From JAWSUT01 sp033549345 (GTDB lineage Bacteria; Bacillota; Dethiobacteria; Dethiobacterales; Dethiobacteraceae): 64,000 nt of DNA. How positions within the stretch are numbered: position 1 is the first letter of the stretch; each line of letters starts with the position of its first letter. This document shows positions 24,937 through 33,665 of this stretch, in pieces. A model generated the notes under the pieces. It searched no databases. It had not been told where the DNA came from and was given only the letters and a program-made list of their open reading frames with translations. The stretch covers positions 15,266 through 79,265 of the forward strand of contig JAWSUT010000013.1 of assembly GCA_033549345.1 (NCBI GenBank). The letters are read 5' to 3'. The position numbers were made by a program, and so were the translations under genes.

Positions 24937-25092
24937 TTCTTTTTCAAACATATCTTTGCCAACTCCGCATTCAGGACAAACCCAGTCTTCAGGCAGGTCT
25001 TCAAAAGCAGTACCGGGAGAAACGCCGTTATCGGGGTCACCTTCCTCGGGATTGTAAACATATCCACATACTGTGCAAACCCATTTTTCCAT
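24934..25092 (-). CDS. rubredoxin
   Basis: A 52-residue one-iron electron carrier, cytoplasmic. It begins MEKWVCTVCGYVYNPEEGDP and contains the second pair in DWVCPECGVGKDMFE; the two CxxC pairs hold a single iron. GVSPGTAFEDLPEDW between them is the usual rubredoxin linker. ATG 25092 follows AAGGAGG on the minus strand. Rubredoxins in anaerobes often give electrons to oxygen- or peroxide-reducing enzymes, in keeping with the nearby desulforedoxin-type protein, OsmC and superoxide dismutase genes. It stands alone. Confidence 0.95.
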   Translation of the reverse strand: MEKWVCTVCGYVYNPEEGDPDNGVSPGTAFEDLPEDWVCPECGVGKDMFEKE

Positions 25093-25259
25093 TTTGTATC
25101 CTCCTTATCGAATGAGAAATAAGGCGATTTGCCTCTATTCATCATATCAGCATTCATATTCATTAACAATGAATAAAATGTGAAAAGATGTTCACCTTTC
25201 TTTTCCTGCCGATACCGTATATAATTAACATAAATGACTGATTTGATGCGGGGTGTACC

Positions 25260-25412
25260 ATGTTTCGCAACCTGGCGGTAGCTGTTTTTCTTATCCCCAA
25301 ACTTGTGGTATGGCCCCTGATCTGGTACTGGCGCTGCCGCAGGAATAAAGAGTGTTCAAAAAACGATACAGTGCTGCAGGCAACCACTGATCAGAAAGTA
25401 CCTGTCAAATAG
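25260..25412 (+). CDS. small membrane protein, 50 residues
   Basis: Starts MFRNLAVAVFLIPKLVVWPL, a hydrophobic N-terminal helix rich in valine and tryptophan (WPLIWYWRCRR), then a charged polar tail ending KVPVK. GGGGTG lies about five bases before the ATG, and TATAAT occurs about 40 bases upstream. No family is recognised. The reading frame in the opposite strand at this place looks like a shadow. Moderate confidence only, because the gene is so short. Confidence 0.4.
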   Translation: MFRNLAVAVFLIPKLVVWPLIWYWRCRRNKECSKNDTVLQATTDQKVPVK

Positions 25413-25543
25413 GCGGGTATTTTTTTATCTGCGATCTTTTCAAAAAGGAATACTATGGCAAATGTCGAAGTAGAAAAATATTCATAAGAACGTGTCATTC
25501 ATTGCAGCATATCAAATCCCAGTTTTTAGACAGGAGATATCTG

Positions 25544-26656
25544 ATGCGTAAGACGTCCATTTCTTTACTGCGTCCCGGCATGGTTTTGGCCAAGCCCGTT
25601 TACGGGCCTGACGGCCAGCTGTGGCTAAACGCCGGCGTAGAGTTGAGAAGTAACTATATAGCAAGCCTTTGGCGTACCGGGATACCGTTTGTCTATATCA
25701 GCGATCCATTGTTGGGTGACGCGGTGGTGGCAGAAGTTATTTCCGAAGAGACTCGCCGGCAGGCCGTAAAAATTCTCAAAGAAACCCTCAGTTCTACCAA
25801 GGCAAACACGTTCCGACAGGTTACCCCCCTTGTTAACAACCGGTTTTCATTTATAGTGGAAAAAATGGTTCAGGAAGTCCTGGAAAACAAGGATATTGTC
25901 GTTAATCTTGCTGATATTCGTGATGCTGACGACTATACTTTTCTGCATTCCGTTAATGTTTGTGTTTTGACTCTTTTGGCAGGTGCTGAGTTTGGCCTGA
26001 GCCGGTCGCAGCTTGGCGACATGGGAGTGGGTGCTCTGCTGCATGATATGGGAAAAATCTGGATAGACGATGAGATTCTTAAGAAAAAGGGCAGCCTAAC
26101 CCCGGAAGAGTTTGCAGAAATCAAAAAGCACCCCAGTTTCGGCCACGAGATTCTCTCCGCTCAGGCAAATATATCGCCGGACAGCGTAAAAATTGTGATG
26201 CAGCATCATGAGCGGTGTGATGGCAGCGGCTACCCTTACCAGCTTACCACAGAAGAAATCCATCCCTATGCCAGGCTGGCCATGGTTGTTGATGTGTACG
26301 ATGCACTGACATCCGACAGGCCCTATCGTGACTCAATGAAACCTCATCAGGCCATTGAGATGATTACAGCCAGCTGTGAGATATACGACAACGATATGGT
26401 CACATCTTTTTTGCTGCATCTGGCGGCATACCCGGTGGGATCGGCCGTCCGTCTTTCCAGTGGAGATCTGGCTCTGGTGGTTAAGAACCGCAAAGGTGTG
26501 CCCCTCCGTCCCGTGGTACGGGTATGTAAAGACGGAGACGGCTTTTTGTATGCTGAGCCGTTTGATATCGATCTGACCGACCGCCTTGACCTTGTGATTA
26601 CTGATGTTTTAAGTGACAAAGAACGGCAGTTGGAACTGCCGCTGCCGGGAAACTAA
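25544..26656 (+). CDS. HD-GYP domain protein, probable cyclic-di-GMP phosphodiesterase
   Basis: 370 residues. An N-terminal region of about 120 residues (LRPGMVLAKPVYGPDGQLWLNAGVEL, similar to DUF3391-type domains) is followed by the HD-GYP domain with the metal ligands LLHDMGKIWI and HHERCDGSGYPY, and VYDALTSDRPYR. These enzymes hydrolyse cyclic-di-GMP. A C-terminal extension of about 70 residues follows. I start at ATG 25544 behind CAGGAG; the frame is open from 25502. The desulforedoxin gene follows 18 bases later. Confidence 0.9.
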   Translation: MRKTSISLLRPGMVLAKPVYGPDGQLWLNAGVELRSNYIASLWRTGIPFVYISDPLLGDAVVAEVISEETRRQAVKILKETLSSTKANTFRQVTPLVNNRFSFIVEKMVQEVLENKDIVVNLADIRDADDYTFLHSVNVCVLTLLAGAEFGLSRSQLGDMGVGALLHDMGKIWIDDEILKKKGSLTPEEFAEIKKHPSFGHEILSAQANISPDSVKIVMQHHERCDGSGYPYQLTTEEIHPYARLAMVVDVYDALTSDRPYRDSMKPHQAIEMITASCEIYDNDMVTSFLLHLAAYPVGSAVRLSSGDLALVVKNRKGVPLRPVVRVCKDGDGFLYAEPFDIDLTDRLDLVITDVLSDKERQLELPLPGN

Positions 26657-26674
26657 AGAAAGGATGTGTTACCC

Positions 26675-26794
26675 ATGGGGACAGCTGTTGATGAAGTGTA
26701 TGTCTGTGAAATCTGCGGCAATACGGTGAGAGTACTGAAAAACGGTGCAGGAACACTCGTCTGTTGCGGGGAACCGATGAAGAAGGAAGAATAA
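26675..26794 (+). CDS. desulforedoxin-type small iron protein
   Basis: Thirty-nine residues: MGTAVDEVYVCEICGNTVRV, then NGAGTLVCCGEPMKKEE. The CxxC and CC pairs separated by the VLKNGAGTLV stretch match desulforedoxin, the N-terminal iron domain of desulfoferrodoxin (superoxide reductase). It stands alone here, without the reductase domain. It may accept electrons from, or donate to, an oxygen-defence enzyme. RBS-like GAAAGGA lies ten bases upstream. Its stop codon is within a terminator hairpin. Confidence 0.85.
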   Translation: MGTAVDEVYVCEICGNTVRVLKNGAGTLVCCGEPMKKEE

Positions 26795-26818
26795 CCCGGG
26801 AAAGCCCGGGTTATTTTT
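26793..26818. terminator. terminator between desulforedoxin and OsmC genes
   Basis: AACCCGGG (26793-26800), AAAG loop, CCCGGGTT (26805-26812), then ATTTTT. It overlaps the last codons of the convergent OsmC gene. Confidence 0.75.
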
Positions 26819-27239
26819 CTCTTGGTATTTCCCTGCCGTTTACAACGACCCGATAATGAAGTTCTGCGTTTAGGGAGTTAGCAACTACGCTGTATTTTTC
26901 AAACGAGCTCTGCACTGCTTTTAAGGCCTGCTGCGGGTCAATTTCCCCGTTTATTCTGTAAACTGCGGTAATGGAGGCAAATGATTTTGGGCGTACTTCT
27001 TTTCTGGTTCCCGAGAGCTCTACATCGAATGAGACAGGAGAGGCATGAAATTTTGCCAGCAGGGAGAGGATATCCATGCTGGTACAACCTCCAAGAGCAG
27101 TGAGCAGCAGTTCACTTGGCAGAAAGCCCCTACCCTGTCCTCCGGCTTTGGCAGAGCCATCAAGGGTTACCGTATATCCGGAAGGCGCATCCGCTTCAAG
27201 AAACATTCCGTCGTGCCATTTAAGATGTACCGGTTGCAA
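26811..27239 (-). CDS. OsmC family peroxiredoxin-like protein
   Basis: About 142 residues of the OsmC/Ohr fold, enzymes or regulators that remove organic peroxides or bind thiols. PSELLLTALGGCTSMDILSLLAKF contains the first conserved cysteine in the family's GGC motif. In the typical second position (a VxxC segment) I see SLNAELHYRV with no clear cysteine, so this may be a one-cysteine or inactive member. I start at TTG 27239, six bases after TGGAGGTG; the open frame goes to 27254. Nearby redox genes suggest a role in oxidative defence. Confidence 0.82.
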   Translation of the reverse strand: MQPVHLKWHDGMFLEADAPSGYTVTLDGSAKAGGQGRGFLPSELLLTALGGCTSMDILSLLAKFHASPVSFDVELSGTRKEVRPKSFASITAVYRINGEIDPQQALKAVQSSFEKYSVVANSLNAELHYRVVVNGREIPREK

Positions 27240-27307
27240 AAAAAACACCTCCATGTTGTTAATAGCCTGTTATAAAAAGATACTACGCATAACCGGGAGT
27301 GATCCAT

Positions 27308-28237
27308 TTGACTGAAAAAATTTTCATTGGTGACCATGTGATAGCCGCCTTGCAGGAAAAAATGCCACTTGTGGCACTGGAAACGGCTCTGGTCACGCAC
27401 GGGCTGCCAAAACCACTGAATGTGGAGACTGCTTTGGCAATGGAAGCAGCGGTCAGAGCAGAAGGTGCTGTGCCCTGCACAATCGGTGTTTTGGGGGGGC
27501 GTATTGTGCTTGGTCTGGCCCCAGACGAACTTGACCGGCTGGCTGCTGAAAATGAACCGGTTAAAATCGGCCTCCGGGAGCTGCCCTATGCTGCGGCGTC
27601 TGAGAAGTCAGGCGGCACCACCGTTTCAGCAACGTCATACCTTGCCCACCGCTATGGCATTCGCATCTTTGCTACCGGCGGCATTGGCGGAGTACACCGG
27701 GGTGCGGGTACAACCTTTGACATTTCGAATGATCTGACGGTACTCGGCAGAACACCACTGACGGTGGTTTCATCCGGTGCCAAGGCGATACTGGATCTGA
27801 AGCTAACCCTGGAGTATCTGGAGACGGCGGGTGTCACTGTTGCCGGTTATAAAACAAAGACATTTCCCGCCTTTTACTCACAAAGTTCCCCATACAAGCT
27901 GCCTTTGCAGTTAACGTCGGCGAGCCAGGCCGCACAGGTGGCGTTGGTCCGAGACGGTCTTGGGCTTCCCTCGGCGCTTCTTGTCTGCAATCCTGTACCG
28001 CAGGATGTGGAAATACCCTGGAGCGAACTCATGAGTCTTGTGGCGCAGGCTGATGACGAAATCCGCAAAGGAGGAATCAGCGGACAGGACGTGACACCGG
28101 AAATGTTAAGAAGAATGTTTGTGTTGTCGGAAGAGCGGACGCTTAAAGCCAACCTGGCGCTCTTGGTCGAAAATGCCCGGCTTGGCGCCCAAATCGCATG
28201 CAACATGCAGATACTAAGGAGTGAAAACGATGGATAG
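27308..28237 (+). CDS. psuG: pseudouridine-5'-phosphate glycosidase
   Basis: Splits pseudouridine 5'-phosphate into uracil and ribose 5-phosphate, part of pseudouridine breakdown. ALETALVTHGLPKPLNVETALAME, VPCTIGVLGGRIVLGL, GGTTVSATSYLAHRYGIRIFATGGIGGVHRG and AILDLKLTLEYLETAGVTVAGYKT are near-invariant in the family. No pseudouridine kinase gene (psuK) lies next to it. I start at TTG 27308 after GGGAGTG; GTG 27299 is too close to that site. It overlaps the following DUF1786 gene by eight bases. Confidence 0.93.
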   Translation: MTEKIFIGDHVIAALQEKMPLVALETALVTHGLPKPLNVETALAMEAAVRAEGAVPCTIGVLGGRIVLGLAPDELDRLAAENEPVKIGLRELPYAAASEKSGGTTVSATSYLAHRYGIRIFATGGIGGVHRGAGTTFDISNDLTVLGRTPLTVVSSGAKAILDLKLTLEYLETAGVTVAGYKTKTFPAFYSQSSPYKLPLQLTSASQAAQVALVRDGLGLPSALLVCNPVPQDVEIPWSELMSLVAQADDEIRKGGISGQDVTPEMLRRMFVLSEERTLKANLALLVENARLGAQIACNMQILRSENDG

Positions 28238-29249
28238 ACTGCTGGCCATTGACATTGGCGGCGGTACGCAGGATATTCTGCTCTATGAAACGGGAAAACC
28301 GCTGGAGAATTGCGTTCAACTGGTGTTGCCTTCACCTACGGTGATTGTGGCCGGCAAAATCAACAGAGCAACAGAACAGGGCAAACCAGTCTGGCTCCAT
28401 GGCCGTGTTATGGGGGGAGGCCCTTCTGCAAAAGCTGTTAAGAACCACCTTGCCTGCGGCCTGCCGGTGTTTGCCACCCGGGAAGCGGCACTGACTATGC
28501 ACGACAACCCGGAAATAGTCAGGCAAACGGGTATTGTCATTACAGAAGACCCGCCGGCAAAGGCAATGCATGTGCGTCTTGGTGATTTGGACACCCACAT
28601 GCTGGAGCGGATACTTGGTGAGGTCGGTGTTACGCTGCCTGAGCAGTACGCTGTTGCCGTCCAGGATCACGGCTATTCCCCTGACGAGTCAAACCGGATT
28701 TTCCGCTTCCGGATTTGGGAGCAGTTTATGGCCGCAGGAGGCAGGCTGAAGGATTTGGCCTATAAAAACCCTCCTGAGTACCTGACCAGAATGCGCGCGG
28801 TGCAGGATGAATTTCCGGATACTCTGCTGATGGATACCTGCGGTGCTGCGCTTCTGGGCGCCCTGACAGACCCCCTGGTCAGTGAAACGGCAGAACGTGC
28901 CCCGGTAGCAATCATCAATCTGGGCAATCAGCATACATTTGCAGCCATCGTGCAAAAGGACAGAATTCTGGGTCTTTTTGAGCATCATACAGGTGTAATG
29001 TCCGCGGAAAAAGTGAATCGTTATCTGAAGAAACTTTGTTCGGCAGAACTGACAAACAAAGAGATTCAGGACGACTTGGGGCACGGCTCGGTTCCACCGG
29101 CCAGCCCGTTGGAACCGAGCCTGACAGTAGCCACAGGGCCGCGGCGCGCCATGCTCTCACCCGATGAATACTATTTTGCCGCACCTCAGGGCAATATGAT
29201 GCTCATGGGTTGTTTTGGCCTGGTGGCGGCAGCGGGATTCTTTACATAA
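28230..29249 (+). CDS. DUF1786 family protein (actin-fold ATPase-like)
   Basis: 339 residues; the opening LAIDIGGGTQDILLYE is an ASKHA phosphate-1 motif, and VAIINLGNQHTFAAIV is a candidate phosphate-2 strand. The family is often annotated as related to pyruvate-formate-lyase activating enzymes, but no radical-SAM cysteines are present. QDHGYSPDESNRIFRFRIWEQF is distinctive. ATG 28230 follows AAGGAG with eight bases between; it overlaps psuG by eight bases, so it is translationally coupled to pseudouridine breakdown. The role in that pathway is unknown; an activator or kinase function is only an idea. Confidence 0.75.
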   Translation: MDRLLAIDIGGGTQDILLYETGKPLENCVQLVLPSPTVIVAGKINRATEQGKPVWLHGRVMGGGPSAKAVKNHLACGLPVFATREAALTMHDNPEIVRQTGIVITEDPPAKAMHVRLGDLDTHMLERILGEVGVTLPEQYAVAVQDHGYSPDESNRIFRFRIWEQFMAAGGRLKDLAYKNPPEYLTRMRAVQDEFPDTLLMDTCGAALLGALTDPLVSETAERAPVAIINLGNQHTFAAIVQKDRILGLFEHHTGVMSAEKVNRYLKKLCSAELTNKEIQDDLGHGSVPPASPLEPSLTVATGPRRAMLSPDEYYFAAPQGNMMLMGCFGLVAAAGFFT

Positions 29250-29296
29250 GCGCCGGGCAAAGATGCTTGTTCTTATTCTACCGGAGGAGGAGTTAC

Positions 29297-29734
29297 ATGA
29301 TTAAGGAATACAGCAAAGGACGTGTATTTCTGGGCAGGCTCCCGTTTGGCGGTGACCTGCTGGCGGAAGCGGAAAAACTGGCCGCACAGCTGCAGATTAA
29401 AGTAGGGTTTCTTCGTATTATCGGTGCAGTAGCGAAAGGCACATATGCTTTTTATGACCAGAATAAGAGGACATACCAGTTTCACAGCCTTGATGAACAC
29501 CTGGAAATTGTCTCCTGTATCGGCAATCTGACGTTTTTAGACGGGCGGGAAAAAGCCCATCTGCACATTACCTACTCCGATAAAGAAGGCCGTTGTTTCG
29601 GCGGCCACCTCAGTGAGGGTACGGTGATTTTTGCTGCGGAATTCTATCTGGAAGAACTCTTGGGCGAAGAACTTCATCGTTGCCATGATGAGGAGACAGG
29701 ACTGCCGCTGTGGAAGAAAGAACGTTACGTGTAA
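29297..29734 (+). CDS. PPC domain protein (DUF296)
   Basis: 145 residues, the PPC (plants and prokaryotes conserved) fold, a trimeric domain that in plants accompanies AT-hooks. Here it stands alone. GRLPFGGDLLAEAEKLAAQLQIKVGFLRIIGAV and HITYSDKEGRCFGGHLSEGTVIFAAEFYLEEL are typical, and histidines in the latter may bind metal. Function is not settled; DNA binding or a small-molecule role has been suggested for prokaryotic forms. ATG 29297 follows GGAGGAGG; an upstream open frame to 29210 overlaps DUF1786. Confidence 0.85.
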   Translation: MIKEYSKGRVFLGRLPFGGDLLAEAEKLAAQLQIKVGFLRIIGAVAKGTYAFYDQNKRTYQFHSLDEHLEIVSCIGNLTFLDGREKAHLHITYSDKEGRCFGGHLSEGTVIFAAEFYLEELLGEELHRCHDEETGLPLWKKERYV

Positions 29735-29740
29735 GGTTCA

Positions 29741-29775
29741 GGCAAGGGTAGACAGGTAACCTGCCTACCCTTGCC
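29741..29775 (+). other. hairpin without T run after the PPC gene
   Basis: GGCAAGGGTAG (29741-29751) and CTACCCTTGCC (29765-29775), 11 perfect base pairs, with a smaller palindrome (CAGGTAACCTG) in the loop. The classical terminator follows nine bases later. Confidence 0.6.
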
Positions 29776-29783
29776 ACTGATGA

Positions 29784-29807
29784 AGCCCCGGCATTGCCGG
29801 GGCTTTT
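29784..29807. terminator. terminator between the PPC and sod genes
   Basis: AGCCCCGGC (29784-29792), three-base loop, GCCGGGGCT (29796-29804), then TTTT. Likely shared by the two convergent genes. Confidence 0.8.
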
Positions 29808-29813
29808 ACATGC

Positions 29814-30404
29814 TTATTTATTTAGTTTGGTCAGTCGCTCACTGACAACATCCCAGTCAATGACATTCATAAAGGCGTCAATGTAGGGAGGACGTTTTAC
29901 GCCATAGTCAATCATATAGGCATGCTCATAGGTGTCCATGACAAGTACGGGGACACAGTTCCAGATTGGCCCCAGATTATGGGCATCATTGCCGATGTTA
30001 TGCAGCGTGCCGCTCTCCAGGTCATACATCAGCACTACCCAGCCGCGTACTGCAAGCCCTGTGGCTTTGAAATCTTTTTCCCAGGCTTCAAAGGAGCCGA
30101 AATCGCGCTCAATCAGTTCCAGCGCTTTGCCGGTGGCCCGGCCGCCGCTCCCACCCATGTTTTCAAAATATGCTTCATGGAGTTTGACTCCGTTTAGGGC
30201 GAATGTTTCTTCAATTTTCATGGCCCTTAAATCACTGTAGGTCTGATTGGCTTTCCCGTAATCCACAGATTTTATTGCATTGCGAATTTCATTGACTTTA
30301 TTAACATACCCTTTGTAGAGAACACCATGATGGTCTTCCAACTGCTGTTTGGAGAAGCCGTCCATCTCGTTTGTTTTCAGTTCTTTTGCTACAAGTTCAG
30401 ACAT
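29814..30404 (-). CDS. superoxide dismutase, Fe/Mn family
   Basis: Removes superoxide in the cytoplasm, 196 residues. The first metal histidine lies in QLEDHHGVLYKGYV, the second in VKLHEAYFENMGG, and the aspartate and third histidine in VLVMDTYEHAYMIDYG. GLAVRGWVVLMYDLESGTLHNIGND is typical of the C-terminal domain. GG following N in ENMGGSGGRATG is an iron-type feature, but the metal cannot be decided from sequence alone. ATG 30404 follows AAGGAGGG on the minus strand. Confidence 0.93.
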   Translation of the reverse strand: MSELVAKELKTNEMDGFSKQQLEDHHGVLYKGYVNKVNEIRNAIKSVDYGKANQTYSDLRAMKIEETFALNGVKLHEAYFENMGGSGGRATGKALELIERDFGSFEAWEKDFKATGLAVRGWVVLMYDLESGTLHNIGNDAHNLGPIWNCVPVLVMDTYEHAYMIDYGVKRPPYIDAFMNVIDWDVVSERLTKLNK

Positions 30405-30557
30405 TGTTTTCCCTCCTTAAGTTTAAGCTGCTCATTTACGTCTATCATATCAATTTCCTGGCCGGGATAAAAGCCGCCGGAGCAACACGTAATAATTCAT
30501 TAATTCTTGCCAACCGACAGCAAAAGATGGTACTCTCTAGAAAAGGGGGGTGAGTAT

Positions 30558-30647
30558 ATGAATACACTGCTGCTTGGACTTTTTTACCTGGTGCTGCTTG
30601 TGGGTATCGGCTTTCTGGTCACAAGACTGGGTGGAGGCGGAGGCTGA
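30558..30647 (+). CDS. 29-residue membrane peptide upstream of trkAH
   Basis: MNTLLLGLFYLVLLVGIGFL followed by VTRLGGGGG: one hydrophobic helix and a short glycine tail. Very good ribosome site (AGGGGGGTGAG) seven bases upstream. It lies 60 bases before trkA on the same strand and may be a small accessory subunit of the Trk potassium system, as KdpF is in Kdp. The similarity is in size and layout only. Confidence 0.5.
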   Translation: MNTLLLGLFYLVLLVGIGFLVTRLGGGGG

Positions 30648-30707
30648 CAATAAATAAATTGGCTCACTGGACGTGGGCTATGGTATAAAAGTGCGGGGGG
30701 GAACATT

Positions 30708-32111
30708 GTGCGGGTAATAATAATCGGTGGAGGAGAGGTGGGAACCGAACTGGCCCGCAGCCTTTCTTCTGATCATGATGTGGTCATCATTGAGCAAAAC
30801 AAAATGGTAGCAACGAAGCTGCGCAATGAGATTGATTGTCAGTTTATTTTAGGCAACGGGGCTTCTACTGCTGTCCTTGAAGCTGCCGCAGTGCGCAAAG
30901 CAGGCTTACTGATTGCCGTTACTGAAACAGATGAGGTTAATATCATTTCCTGTATGCTGGGCAAACGGTTTGGCGTGGATAAGACGGTTGCCCGGTTACG
31001 AAACAGTGAATACACACATGGCAAGCACATACTGCACAATGAACTGATGGGTATTGACTATATTATAAATCCGGAACGTGTGGCGGGTGAGGAGATTGCC
31101 CACTTTATCCTAAATCCCGGAATCATCGAAAGTGATTATTATGCCGGTGGGCGTGTTCATTTGTCCGGCTATAGGGTTGATAAAGGCTTTCCCTTTATCA
31201 ATAAAAAACTGCAAAACATAAAAATGCCTTCTGGAAGTATTATCTGTACCATCATTCGCGGAGATGAAGTGATACTGCCCGGTGGCGGGGATGTGCTATT
31301 AGAAGAAGATGAAATATATGTACTGGGTAAAACCAGTAACCGGGCAACATTGTTCTGGGGGGCAAAAAAAGAAGTTTCGAACCAGAGGGTGGTTATTGCC
31401 GGAGGCGGGCGGGTAGGCCTGCAGCTGGCACAGCTTCTTGAACAGAGTCCTTCAGCTCCGCATCACATTAAAGTAATAGACAAAGACGGAGACCACTGTG
31501 AAGAAATCTCTGAGGAACTGAAGTATACCCAGGTGTATCATGGAGATGTCACTGATGTTCAGTTTCTGAAAAATATTCATATCAACGAAACAGATATCTT
31601 TGTGGCAGTAACAGGTGATGATGAAATTAACTTACTCTCCACTATGCTTGCCAGAAAGATGGGAGCCCAAAGAACGGTGTCCGAAGTTATTCGTCAGGAT
31701 TATCAGCTGATTCTCAGCTCCATTGGCATCGATAAGGTCGTGAGTCCCAGGTTACTGACGGCCACGATTATCATGCGGCTGGTTCGTACAGACAACATCG
31801 TCAGCATGTCTATTCTCAGGGACGGTAAAGTGCAGTTAATGGAAGCTGTAATTGCACAGGGTTCGGCCATTGACGGAAAAAGGCTGAAAGATATAGGCTT
31901 TCCGAAGGGTGTCTTATTTGGCGCAGTTGCCCGTGAGGAAAAAATTATCGTGCCGGACGGTAATCAGCGCATTTATGCCGGGGATAGGGTAGTGGTGTTT
32001 ATGCTGCCAGAACATGCAGATCGCCTGGCAGGAATATTCTCAACCGGTAAGTTCAGAAATATTGGTAGTTTTCCTGCTCTTCACAAATTCAATGTGGGTA
32101 AAAATCTATGA
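30708..32111 (+). CDS. trkA: Trk potassium uptake regulatory protein TrkA
   Basis: A cytoplasmic nucleotide-gated regulator of potassium import, 467 residues, with two RCK/TrkA-N Rossmann domains (IIIGGGEVGTELARSL and VVIAGGGRVGLQLAQLLE) and two TrkA-C domains. This double-RCK form is the classical TrkA. GTG 30708 follows a stretch of seven G. The stop is in an ATGA overlap with trkH. It is joined to the small membrane peptide gene 60 bases upstream. Confidence 0.94.
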   Translation: MRVIIIGGGEVGTELARSLSSDHDVVIIEQNKMVATKLRNEIDCQFILGNGASTAVLEAAAVRKAGLLIAVTETDEVNIISCMLGKRFGVDKTVARLRNSEYTHGKHILHNELMGIDYIINPERVAGEEIAHFILNPGIIESDYYAGGRVHLSGYRVDKGFPFINKKLQNIKMPSGSIICTIIRGDEVILPGGGDVLLEEDEIYVLGKTSNRATLFWGAKKEVSNQRVVIAGGGRVGLQLAQLLEQSPSAPHHIKVIDKDGDHCEEISEELKYTQVYHGDVTDVQFLKNIHINETDIFVAVTGDDEINLLSTMLARKMGAQRTVSEVIRQDYQLILSSIGIDKVVSPRLLTATIIMRLVRTDNIVSMSILRDGKVQLMEAVIAQGSAIDGKRLKDIGFPKGVLFGAVAREEKIIVPDGNQRIYAGDRVVVFMLPEHADRLAGIFSTGKFRNIGSFPALHKFNVGKNL

Positions 32112-33580
32112 AATGGGTAAGAATTAGCTATCTTTTGGGTTCACTCTTACTCTATCTATCCTTTGCCATGCTTGTACCACTTTTATGGTCAATGTGGGAC
32201 CGTGGTCCGGATAGGATTGCATTTAGTTTGTCCGTAATGCTCTCACTTTTTGCGGGTTATATTTTAATGCGTTTGGGTAAGGCACCTGATGAACTCTCCG
32301 TTCGGGAAAGCTTTGCTTTTGTCACTCTGGCTTGGATAGCCGCAGCAGTATTTGGCGCACTACCGTTTTATATATCAGGGGTCACACCCCAGTTCCTTGA
32401 CGCTTTTTTTGAGACTATGTCGGGTCTTACAACGACAGGTGCGACCATTCTTCCACAGATAGAAACTCTGCCCAAAGGAATTTTGTTCTGGCGCAGCATG
32501 ACACACTGGTTGGGTGGTATGGGAATCATTGTGCTTTTTGTGGCTGTTTTCCCCAAGCTTGGAGTTAGTGCCGGGTACATGCTCCAGGCAGAATCACCAG
32601 GTCCCATTTCACAGCGTATTGCCCCGCGTATCGCCCAGACGGCTAAAATTCTATGGATTATTTATATTGTAGTTAGTGCTGCACAGACTGTTTCTTTAAT
32701 TTCTTTGGGTTTTTCTCTTTTTGACGCGCTGACACATACTTTCGGAACCGTTGCCACCGGAGGCTTTTCTACGAAAAACACAAGTATTGCTGCGTTTGGC
32801 AGCTCCGCTGCAGAATGGATTTTTATTATATTTATGTTGATTGCCGGATGTAATTTCGCACTTTACTATCATCTGGTATTTGGTAAAATAGCGGCCCTTT
32901 GGAATGACAGAGAAGCACGCTTTTACTTTTTTATAGCTCTTATGGCTTCCGCCATGGTGTTCATCAATATTCACAGTTATTACGATAATCCGGCAGAAAG
33001 TGTACGTACTGCGGTATTTCAGGTTGTTTCCATTTTGACAACCACAGGTTTTACAACCGCTGATTTTAACGCCTGGCCGGAATTCAGCCGAATGCTACTT
33101 TTATTGCTGATGTTTTTCGGCGGATGCGGTGGATCAACTGCAGGCTCAATCAAAGTGATCAGGGTTTTGGTTGTCTTTAAGTTTCTGTTACGTGAACTAA
33201 AAAAAACTGTAAGCCCGCATGCTGTAATCCCCCTGAGGGTCGGAGGATATGTTTTACCTCACGACGTAGTGACCAGCATAGTGGCGTTTACCGGCCTTTA
33301 TATCATTATTTTTGTCATATCAGGCCTGTATTTGACGTACTTGGGCTACGAACCGGTGACAGCTTTTTCAGCGGTAGCCGCTACTCAGGGAAATGTGGGA
33401 CCAGGACTGGGACAAGTAGGGCCAACCCATACGTACGCTACGCTGCATGACAGGGCAAAAATTTTGCTCACACTGCTGATGCTGGTGGGCCGTCTGGAAA
33501 TCTATACGGTGTTGGCATTTCTTCTGCCTGAATCGAGGTTACGTGTCGCACCGGTTCGGCGTCGTCAAATGCGTATGTAA
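32108..33580 (+). CDS. trkH: Trk potassium channel/transporter TrkH
   Basis: The membrane pore of the Trk potassium importer, 490 residues. The four pore-loop repeats are visible by their filter glycines: SGLTTTGAT, GTVATGGFS, LTTTGFTT and AATQGNVGPGLG. Ten to twelve membrane helices are predicted. ATG 32108 overlaps the last codon of trkA. After the gene, an 85-base gap leads to the thiamine-binding-protein gene. Confidence 0.94.
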   Translation: MKWVRISYLLGSLLLYLSFAMLVPLLWSMWDRGPDRIAFSLSVMLSLFAGYILMRLGKAPDELSVRESFAFVTLAWIAAAVFGALPFYISGVTPQFLDAFFETMSGLTTTGATILPQIETLPKGILFWRSMTHWLGGMGIIVLFVAVFPKLGVSAGYMLQAESPGPISQRIAPRIAQTAKILWIIYIVVSAAQTVSLISLGFSLFDALTHTFGTVATGGFSTKNTSIAAFGSSAAEWIFIIFMLIAGCNFALYYHLVFGKIAALWNDREARFYFFIALMASAMVFINIHSYYDNPAESVRTAVFQVVSILTTTGFTTADFNAWPEFSRMLLLLLMFFGGCGGSTAGSIKVIRVLVVFKFLLRELKKTVSPHAVIPLRVGGYVLPHDVVTSIVAFTGLYIIIFVISGLYLTYLGYEPVTAFSAVAATQGNVGPGLGQVGPTHTYATLHDRAKILLTLLMLVGRLEIYTVLAFLLPESRLRVAPVRRRQMRM

Positions 33581-33665
33581 AATTAGCGTGTACGCTAAAC
33601 AGGTAAAAAATTATTAGTAATTATGCCGCTTTGGGAGATGATATATTAAAAAGAGGTGATTTAGT

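Noticed and set aside
25163..25387. 74-residue frame on the minus strand over the small membrane protein
   Set aside because: No ribosome site and no domain; the plus-strand frame has a better site and a plausible membrane helix.
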